A stretch of 11,386 bases of DNA. Source: CAZSVI01 sp964610205 (GTDB lineage Bacteria > Bacillota > Clostridia > DSM-8532). The stretch lies in contig CAZSVI010000118.1 in NCBI GenBank assembly GCA_964610205.1, forward strand, positions 1 to 11,386, in the 5' to 3' direction. This document shows positions 7,243-11,386 of the stretch, one piece after another. The notes beneath the pieces were generated by a model, which worked only from the letters and a program-made list of their open reading frames with translations, searched no databases and was not told where the DNA came from. How positions within the stretch are numbered: position 1 is the stretch's first letter; each line of letters opens with the position of its first letter. Both the position numbers and the translations under genes were made by a program.

Positions 7243-8187
7243 ATGAAAAGTATAGATTTTTTGAAGCATAGAAATAAGTTTTTTTTGCTGTCTGCTATTG
7301 TTATTGCGGTTGGTATAATTTTCTTTATGATAAACGGTCTTAATCTGGATATTCAGTTTAAGGGAGGAACAAGGATTCTTGTTGAAACCAACGATATGGT
7401 GGATATCAACCAGGCGAAGCAGTTGATTGAAGAAAACCTTGGCAAGTCCGTAACCGCGCAGATGCTTCAAACCTATAACCCGGAGGATGAAGACGGAAAA
7501 ATATTTATGTTAAGGCTGGATATTGCCAGTGACGAGACATTAACCGATGAAGAAAGGGGTATCGTGAATGATCTGGTAGCCGAGAATTTTGATGTAAAAC
7601 AGGGAGGTAATCAGGAAATGCTCAGCGTTCAGCCGAGTATTGGACAGGAAACTCTTATGAACGGTCTGAAAGCCTTGCTTATCGCATCCATTCTGATTGT
7701 TTTGTATGTCACATGGAGATTCAGTGCGTTGTCGGGTTTTCCAGCGGCAATTACGGCAATACTGGCTCTTGTTCATGACATTCTGATTGTATTTGCCCTG
7801 TATACTGTTTTCAAAATACCGGTAAATGAAGTATTTATAGCGGCAGTGCTCACCATATTGGGATATTCATTGAACGATACCATTGTTGTATATGACCGTA
7901 TTCGTGAAAACAGCAAGAACATGAAAAAACATACGCTGGATGATATTGTTAGTGTCAGTATCAACCAATCCCTGTCCAGAACCATTAACACAACAACAAC
8001 TACATTAATTGTAGTAATTGCCCTTTACGTTTTTGCGGCAATTAACAATATAGCGTCACTTAAGGAATTCAGTCTTCCGCTGATTGTCGGTTTCATATCC
8101 GGTACCTATTCATCCATTTTTGTCGCAAGTCCCATCTGGATGATATGGAGAAAATCCTCAATGCGGAAAACATTGAAGAATGCGTAA
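7243..8187 (+). CDS. secF: Protein translocase subunit SecF
   Basis: Partner of SecD in the Sec accessory complex of the cytoplasmic membrane. The 314 residues show an N-terminal helix (about 12-30), LDIQFKGGTRIL (35-46, the DFxGGT-type motif), an extracellular domain at about 45-135, and five more helices between 140 and 300. Family motifs are LVHDI (176-180), GYSLNDTIVVYDRIREN (207-223), SRTINTTTTTLI (245-256) and GTYSSIFVASP (287-297). The ribosome binding site AGGAGGTGA (7228-7236) is close to a full anti-SD match and lies 6 bases before ATG 7243. It is cotranscribed with secD. The last residues are basic, as is usual for the cytoplasmic end. Confidence 0.97.
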   Translation: MKSIDFLKHRNKFFLLSAIVIAVGIIFFMINGLNLDIQFKGGTRILVETNDMVDINQAKQLIEENLGKSVTAQMLQTYNPEDEDGKIFMLRLDIASDETLTDEERGIVNDLVAENFDVKQGGNQEMLSVQPSIGQETLMNGLKALLIASILIVLYVTWRFSALSGFPAAITAILALVHDILIVFALYTVFKIPVNEVFIAAVLTILGYSLNDTIVVYDRIRENSKNMKKHTLDDIVSVSINQSLSRTINTTTTTLIVVIALYVFAAINNIASLKEFSLPLIVGFISGTYSSIFVASPIWMIWRKSSMRKTLKNA

Positions 8188-8220
8188 TGAATCCTGGATA
8201 TAACGAGGAACCAAGATGAG

Positions 8221-8340
8221 CCCCCGCCTCACTTCTATAGGTGGCGGGTACCGATTACCTTAATCAGGCGTAAGCATATCTCCCGCCTCGATATAACGGT
8301 GTGTTGCAATTGCAAGCAATTGCTTCCGTTGTTATAAGGT
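8221..8340 (+). other. Structured gene-free stretch after secF with competing inverted repeats
   Basis: The 468 bases between secF and the next gene hold no credible reading frame; this part is dense in inverted repeats. GGCGGG at 8243-8248 can pair with CCCGCC at 8223-8228 (8 bp with a two-base bulge) or with CCCGCC at 8282-8287, which would enclose a small hairpin (GATTA 8253-8257 / TAATC 8261-8265). Two overlapping 12-bp palindromes follow (8304-8315 and 8314-8325) and give a 7-bp hairpin GCAATTG/CAATTGC with loop CAAG, flanked by AACGG (8295-8299) and CCGTT (8326-8330). It could be the secF 3' UTR, a small RNA, or the remnant end of a mobile element (IS200/IS605-type ends carry such hairpins). 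I cannot choose between these. Confidence 0.55.
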
Positions 8341-8396
8341 TTAGTCTATTTATTTTGTTCAACTTATTATAATAAAAAATGAAAAAGATAAAACTC

Positions 8397-8429
8397 ATAA
8401 AAAGCTTACCGTTTTGGTAAGCTTTTTAT
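8397..8429. terminator. Strong terminator downstream of secDF
   Basis: ATAAAAAGCTTACC (8397-8410), loop GTTTT, GGTAAGCTTTTTAT (8416-8429): a perfect 14-bp stem. The 3' arm ends in a T-run, and the 5' arm is A-rich, so it could work in both directions. It lies 210 bases after the secF stop, so it encloses the structured stretch in the same transcript. Confidence 0.85.
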
Positions 8430-8485
8430 AATAATGTGCGCCATATATAGCCGACCCTTTGTATTGCATTATGTATATGTATGGA

Positions 8486-8515
8486 TTGCGGGAGAACGCA
8501 TCTGTATGGTATAAT
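8486..8515 (+). promoter_or_regulatory. Promoter of the small acidic protein gene
   Basis: TTGCGG (8486-8491), 18-bp spacer, TATAAT (8510-8515) with an extended -10 TGG (8507-8509). The predicted leader is about 134 bases. Within it AAATAAG (8595-8601) and CTTATTT (8607-8613) form a 7-bp hairpin some 28 bases before the ribosome binding site. Confidence 0.6.
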
Positions 8516-8655
8516 TTTGATATTGGATAATTTTTGTGTTGTTATGTCTGAAAACAATAGCATTTCCGGTTGTTTATATGGCATGACAGTGCAAAAATAA
8601 GTGAAGCTTATTTACAGACAGAGAAAAATAGAAAAAAGAAGGGGAGGAACTGAAT

Positions 8656-8844
8656 ATGGAAAGTGTATATTATCCGGTTATAACTGTTGAAAATGATGAG
8701 GAATTAGAGTTTTTGACTACCTATTGTGACGAACGGAAGATAGAGTTTGATTTTTTAGATAATAACCAGGATCAATTTCCTGCCCGGGTTCTTTTGTATA
8801 TCTCTGAGGAGGATTTGAAACTTTTCCTGGATTCAATTCAATGA
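8656..8844 (+). CDS. Small acidic protein of unknown function, 62 residues
   Basis: I do not recognise this protein. It has 16 acidic against 4 basic residues, one Cys (C24), no signal peptide and no membrane segment, so it should be cytoplasmic. The pattern of hydrophobic residues suggests strand (7-12), helix (14-28), strand (29-34), strand (44-49), helix (51-61), a small alpha/beta sandwich reminiscent of ACT- or DUF2007-like folds; this is inference. It is very probably real: GGGGAGG (8641-8647) lies 8 bases before ATG 8656, an extended -10 promoter precedes it, and a terminator begins 11 bases after the stop. It forms its own transcription unit. Confidence 0.8.
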   Translation: MESVYYPVITVENDEELEFLTTYCDERKIEFDFLDNNQDQFPARVLLYISEEDLKLFLDSIQ

Positions 8845-8854
8845 CTCGTTACCT

Positions 8855-8880
8855 GGCGGGACAGAACCCGCCTTTTTCTT
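8855..8880 (+). terminator. Terminator of the small acidic protein gene
   Basis: GGCGGG (8855-8860), loop ACAGAA, CCCGCC (8867-8872), followed by TTTTTCTT. A short, GC-only stem with a good T-tract just after the stop codon. Confidence 0.9.
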
Positions 8881-8894
8881 AGGATATTATTATC

Positions 8895-8928
8895 TTAATA
8901 AAAACAGCCTGGCAAAGATCGCCAGGCT
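8895..8928 (-). terminator. Terminator of the minus-strand membrane protein gene
   Basis: A perfect 8-bp stem AGCCTGGC (8906-8913) / GCCAGGCT (8921-8928) with a 7-base loop. On the minus strand it is followed by GTTTTTATTAAG; on the plus strand no T-tract follows. It therefore serves transcripts coming from 9340 leftward, and the two convergent units are closed by separate terminators. Confidence 0.85.
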
Positions 8929-8943
8929 AAAACTCAGAGACAG

Positions 8944-9062
8944 GTTTGTTATCTAATAACAAACAGTCATTTGGAGAATAAAAATGGTATAGAAGGATCA
9001 TGCATTGCCACGACAGCTCTGCATGTTCTTCGGACGCATTCATACTTTGCTGATCCGAAGAA
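8944..9062 (-). repeat. Row of three inverted repeats in the 3' region of the membrane protein gene
   Basis: GTTTGTTAT/ATAACAAAC (8944-8952 and 8956-8964), CATGCA/TGCATG (8999-9004 and 9020-9025), and directly adjoining it TTCTTCGGA/TCCGAAGAA (9026-9034 and 9054-9062). All are perfect. None has a T-tract, so they are not extra terminators. Read from the minus strand they precede the terminator at 8895-8928 and would make a folded 3' UTR of about 180 bases, or a separate small RNA. Confidence 0.6.
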
Positions 9063-9082
9063 AACAAAAAAGAAATGACAAA

Positions 9083-9340
9083 TCACTTTTGGAACACAAA
9101 GTCCAATATTAACGCACCTACAGTCAGCACTGCCCACAGATAAAACCCATAAGTAAACAGCGACTGAATAAGAAGAGGCATTTCATAATACAGTCCCGGT
9201 GACAACATATCCACAACAGCCAGTATGGCAGATGCTGAAGTTAATGCAACCAGACACAAAAAGCCGATTTTTATTATGCTTTTTGGTGTTTTATTCAGTT
9301 GGCTAAATCTTTTTTGTATTAATTGAATATGTTGTTGCAA
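9083..9340 (-). CDS. Small two-helix membrane protein of unknown function, 85 residues
   Basis: I do not recognise this protein. A basic, Gln-rich cytoplasmic start (residues 1-24) leads to two hydrophobic helices at about 25-46 and 57-82, joined by a short loop with DMLSPGLYYEM (44-54), ending in FQK. This predicts an integral membrane protein with both ends inside the cell. The start is TTG at 9340-9338: AGGAG lies 9 bases upstream on the minus strand, and the next in-frame Met is residue 45, inside the loop, so no ATG alternative keeps the first helix. It stands alone and converges on the small acidic protein gene. Its upstream region is shared with the divergent pyr promoter and carries palindromes at 9403-9436. 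Confidence 0.75.
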   Translation of the reverse strand: MQQHIQLIQKRFSQLNKTPKSIIKIGFLCLVALTSASAILAVVDMLSPGLYYEMPLLIQSLFTYGFYLWAVLTVGALILDFVFQK

Positions 9341-9402
9341 CCTTATTTTCTCCTCTCAAAAGCAGTCAGTTTTCTTATGAGTTAGTAATAGGTTAACATA
9401 AT

Positions 9403-9436
9403 ATTGAAACGATTTCAATGGATAATTGTTTCCATT
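9403..9436. promoter_or_regulatory. Overlapping operator-like palindromes between the membrane protein gene and the pyr operon
   Basis: ATTGAAA-CGA-TTTCAAT (9403-9419) is a perfect 7-3-7 hyphenated palindrome. It overlaps a second inverted repeat, AATGGA (9417-9422) / TCCATT (9431-9436). The position between two divergent genes fits a regulator binding site. It does not fit the CcpA cre consensus, and no regulator gene adjoins, so the protein that may bind is unknown. Confidence 0.45.
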
Positions 9437-9463
9437 CATTAATAGCAGCCTGGATCTCGTGAT

Positions 9464-9516
9464 AAAAAATATATTTTTATTTTCATATAGACAACGTAAA
9501 TGTTTTATGTTACTAT
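9464..9516 (+). promoter_or_regulatory. pyr operon promoter with A/T-rich upstream element
   Basis: TAGACA (9488-9493, 5 of 6 to consensus), exactly 17 bp, TACTAT (9511-9516) with extended -10 TGT (9508-9510). An A-tract/T-tract palindrome AAAAATATATTTTT (9465-9478) sits just upstream, as an UP element would. The predicted start near 9523 gives a leader of about 145 bases to the attenuator. Confidence 0.65.
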
Positions 9517-9548
9517 ATCTTAGATGTTGAGAAACGGAGGAAACGAAG

Positions 9549-9671
9549 GTGTTCGGTTTCGGTAGAGCTGGAATGCGAAAACAGAAAAAAAGGAAAATCG
9601 GAATTTTAAGCCATCGTGTTCTCTTTTTTAATTATTCAAACAACCAAATAGAAGATTTATTTTTCAGATAG
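9549..9671 (+). CDS. Putative pyr leader peptide, 40 residues
   Basis: A short frame beginning GTG 9549 (MFGFGRAGMRKQKKRK at residues 1-16) and ending TAG 9669-9671. GGAGG at 9536-9540 lies exactly 8 bases before the GTG, which is as good as the sites of the real genes here. The N-terminal half is very basic; the second half is read from U-rich RNA (TTCTCTTTTTT near 9619-9629 and TTTATTTTTC near 9656-9665). The stop codon lies in the first four bases of the terminator stem that begins at 9668. A ribosome reaching the end would therefore block the hairpin. The layout matches the PyrL peptide of enterobacterial pyrBI (44 codons, U-rich, overlapping the attenuator). I take the peptide as a regulatory device; a function of its own cannot be excluded. 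Confidence 0.6.
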   Translation: MFGFGRAGMRKQKKRKIGILSHRVLFFNYSNNQIEDLFFR

Positions 9672-9704
9672 TAAGACTTTTGGTCTTACTATTTTTATTT
9701 TCTC
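9668..9704 (+). terminator. pyr operon attenuator (intrinsic terminator before pyrB)
   Basis: ATAGTAAGAC (9668-9677), loop TTTTG, GTCTTACTAT (9683-9692): a perfect 10-bp stem followed by TTTTATTTTCTC. It lies between the pyr promoter and pyrB, about 35 bases before the pyrB start, so it must be bypassed for pyrB to be transcribed. I see no anti-terminator sequence in the leader and no PyrR-type binding loop. Confidence 0.85.
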
Positions 9705-9727
9705 AAAAAAGGAAGGCGGGAGGCAGG

Positions 9728-10648
9728 ATGAAGTTAAAAAACAAGGATGTCCTGGGTATGCGGCAGTTGACCCCGGAGGAGATTATGTCCATACTGGATA
9801 CGGCGGATGAAATGAAGAAAATTGTATTAAGCGACACCAAGAAAGTACACTATCTACGGGGAAAAACAGTTATGACACTGTTTTATGAAAACAGTACCCG
9901 TACCAGAGTATCCTTTGAACTGGCGGCTAAATATATGAGTGCCGATGCCGTGAATGTTTCAGTTGCCGCCAGCAGTGTTGTAAAAGGAGAATCTCTTGTA
10001 GATACCGGGAGAACCCTTGATGTAATGGGGACAGACGTAATAATAATACGTCATAATATGTCCGGTGCTCCGCATTTTCTGGCAAAGCATGTAGAAGCAT
10101 CAGTGATAAACGCCGGGGACGGAATGCATGAGCATCCTACACAGGCGCTTCTGGATATGTATACTATACGTGAACGGTTCAAAAGCTTTAAGGGGTTAAG
10201 GGTAGCCATAATAGGAGATATATATCACAGCAGGGTAGCCCGCAGTAATATTATAGGACTGTGTAAAATGGGAGCGAAACCGGTAGTATACGGTCCTGCC
10301 ACTTTGATGCCGGTGGAAATTGAAAATATGGGCGTGAAAGTTGCCTCCTGTATGGAAGATGCCTTAAAGGATTCGGATGTTGTAATGGGGTTAAGGGTTC
10401 AACTGGAAAGACAGAAAAAGGCTCTTTTTCCGTCACAGGCGGAATACGCCAGGTTTTTTGGAATGAATCCCGGGAATATGGCACTGGCAAAAAATAATGC
10501 GTTGTGGATGCATCCGGGGCCTGTGAACCGGGGTATTGAAATGACTTCCACAATAGTGGACGGTGAAAATTCGGTGATTAATGAGCAGGTAACAAACGGT
10601 GTTGCCATACGGATGGCCTTATTATATATGCTGACAGGGAGGGAATAG
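9728..10648 (+). CDS. pyrB: Aspartate carbamoyltransferase catalytic subunit
   Basis: Joins carbamoyl phosphate and aspartate to N-carbamoyl-aspartate, the committed step of UMP synthesis, in the cytoplasm. The 306 residues include YENSTRTRVSFE (53-64, carbamoyl phosphate binding), VVKGESLVDT (84-93), MHEHPTQALLD (133-143), GDIYHSRVARSN (163-174) and MHPGPVNRGIE (261-271). All expected active-site residues I can place are present, and the length is typical of the catalytic chain. I chose ATG 9728 (GGGAGG at 9718-9723); the in-frame TTG at 9680 would begin in the attenuator loop. pyrC follows after one base, with no pyrI between, as in Bacillus-type operons. Regulation is probably by the leader attenuator. 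Confidence 0.96.
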   Translation: MKLKNKDVLGMRQLTPEEIMSILDTADEMKKIVLSDTKKVHYLRGKTVMTLFYENSTRTRVSFELAAKYMSADAVNVSVAASSVVKGESLVDTGRTLDVMGTDVIIIRHNMSGAPHFLAKHVEASVINAGDGMHEHPTQALLDMYTIRERFKSFKGLRVAIIGDIYHSRVARSNIIGLCKMGAKPVVYGPATLMPVEIENMGVKVASCMEDALKDSDVVMGLRVQLERQKKALFPSQAEYARFFGMNPGNMALAKNNALWMHPGPVNRGIEMTSTIVDGENSVINEQVTNGVAIRMALLYMLTGRE

Positions 10649-10649
10649 A

Positions 10650-11386
10650 ATGAGGATATTGGTAAAAAACGGAGTAGTTGTTTCCGGAGACACAGAAATA
10701 CGGCAGAACCTGTTCATAGAAAATGGGATCATTGCAAAGATGGAGTCCGGGTTTGATGCTGAAGCGGATGAAGTGCTGAACGCAGAGGGTTGTTATATTC
10801 TTCCCGGCCTGGTTGATGCCCATTGTCATTTGAGGGATCCCGGCTATGAATATAAGGAGGACATTGTTTCAGGAACGGCAAGCGCGGCGGTGGGAGGCTT
10901 CACATCCATTGCCTGCATGGGAAACACCAATCCTGTTGCCGACAATAAGGCCGTTATCCGGTATATTATCGATAAAGCCTGCCGGGAGGGCTTTGTACAT
11001 GTTTTTCCGATTGGCGCCATGACCAAAGGTCTTAAGGGGGAAGAGCTTTCCGAGATAGGGGAAATGAAGGAAGCCGGAATTGTAGGCATATCCGATGACG
11101 GGAGATCGGTGGAAAACTCCGCAGTGATGAAGAAGGTAATGCAATATGCAAAAATGTTTGATGTAACCGTAATATGCCACTGTGAGGATTCAAACCTGGT
11201 GGAAGGCGGTTCCATGAACGAGGGGGCTCTGTCGACAATGATGGGACTTCGCGGAATTCCGGGCGCCTGTGAGGAAATAATGATTGCCCGGGATATCATT
11301 CTGTCGGAATGTACAAAGGTTCCGGTACACATCTGCCATGTAAGTACCGCATTAGGTGTGGATATCATCCGGAAAGCCAAGGAAAG
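10650..11386 (+). CDS. pyrC: Dihydroorotase, class I, C-terminus outside window
   Basis: Zinc amidohydrolase that cyclises N-carbamoyl-aspartate to dihydroorotate, using the PyrB product. The first 245 codons are visible; the family usually has about 425-430. After the N-terminal beta domain come the metal motif LVDAHCHLRDPGYEYKEDI (54-72; H58 and H60), GGFTSIACMGNTNPV (82-96), GISDDG (146-151; the second Asp, D150, is expected to bridge the metals), ICHCED (175-180; H177) and VHICHVST (226-233; H230). The later catalytic Asp is not in the window. The start ATG 10650 follows pyrB by one base, with AGGGAGGG (10636-10643) overlapping the end of pyrB, so the two are translated together. Confidence 0.96.
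   Translation, partial: MRILVKNGVVVSGDTEIRQNLFIENGIIAKMESGFDAEADEVLNAEGCYILPGLVDAHCHLRDPGYEYKEDIVSGTASAAVGGFTSIACMGNTNPVADNKAVIRYIIDKACREGFVHVFPIGAMTKGLKGEELSEIGEMKEAGIVGISDDGRSVENSAVMKKVMQYAKMFDVTVICHCEDSNLVEGGSMNEGALSTMMGLRGIPGACEEIMIARDIILSECTKVPVHICHVSTALGVDIIRKAKE

Noticed and set aside
9403..9419. CcpA catabolite-responsive element (cre)
   Set aside because: The central CG is displaced by one base relative to the cre pattern and the palindrome is odd-centred.
9523..9727. PyrR-binding leader
   Set aside because: I find no conserved PyrR loop and no anti-terminator able to pair with the terminator arm; the leader is also short for this type.
9680..9727. PyrB start at TTG 9680
   Set aside because: This start is inside the attenuator loop and has no ribosome site; PyrB homology begins after ATG 9728.

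Overview
The window looks like chromosomal DNA of a low-to-moderate GC, Gram-positive anaerobe of class Clostridia. The reasons are strong AGGAGG-type ribosome binding sites, U-rich intrinsic terminators, a clostridial-type TyrS, a SCIFF (six-cysteine ranthipeptide) cassette placed directly before secD-secF, and a Bacillus-type class I dihydroorotase. An Acetivibrio/Ruminiclostridium/Thermoclostridium-like source is plausible, but I cannot fix the species.

Layout. Bases 1-1288 (minus) hold the 5' two-thirds of a class A penicillin-binding protein. It is transcribed divergently from tyrS (1539-2780, plus). Next come an XRE-type regulator (2912-3403), the 47-residue SCIFF precursor (3481-3624) with its own extended -10 promoter, a short terminator-like hairpin, the radical SAM/SPASM maturase (3698-5110), an overlapping HD-domain hydrolase (5107-5775), and secD (5934-7226) and secF (7243-8187) with a strong promoter of their own. 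A 468-base gene-free stretch follows. It contains several inverted repeats, two CCCGCC copies competing for one GGCGGG, and a strong terminator. Then there is a one-gene unit for a very acidic 62-residue protein (8656-8844), and convergent to it a gene for an 85-residue two-helix membrane protein (9083-9340, minus). Bases 9488-11386 are the start of a pyrimidine operon: promoter, leader, pyrB and the first 245 codons of pyrC.

How the genes work together. The SCIFF cassette is a peptide-modification module: an unmodified Cys-rich precursor, a maturase with an N-terminal peptide-recognition region, and possibly a dedicated regulator and HD enzyme. A hairpin between precursor and maturase would give more precursor than enzyme. 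secD and secF form the accessory complex of the Sec translocon and keep the usual clostridial synteny with SCIFF. pyrB and pyrC catalyse consecutive steps of UMP synthesis.

The most interesting signal is the pyr leader. A 40-codon reading frame (GTG at 9549) has a good ribosome binding site and runs through U-rich sequence. It stops at 9669-9671, inside the first bases of a 10-bp terminator hairpin just before pyrB. This is the arrangement of translation-coupled, UTP-sensing attenuation known from enterobacterial pyrBI, not the PyrR-type leader usual in Gram-positive bacteria.
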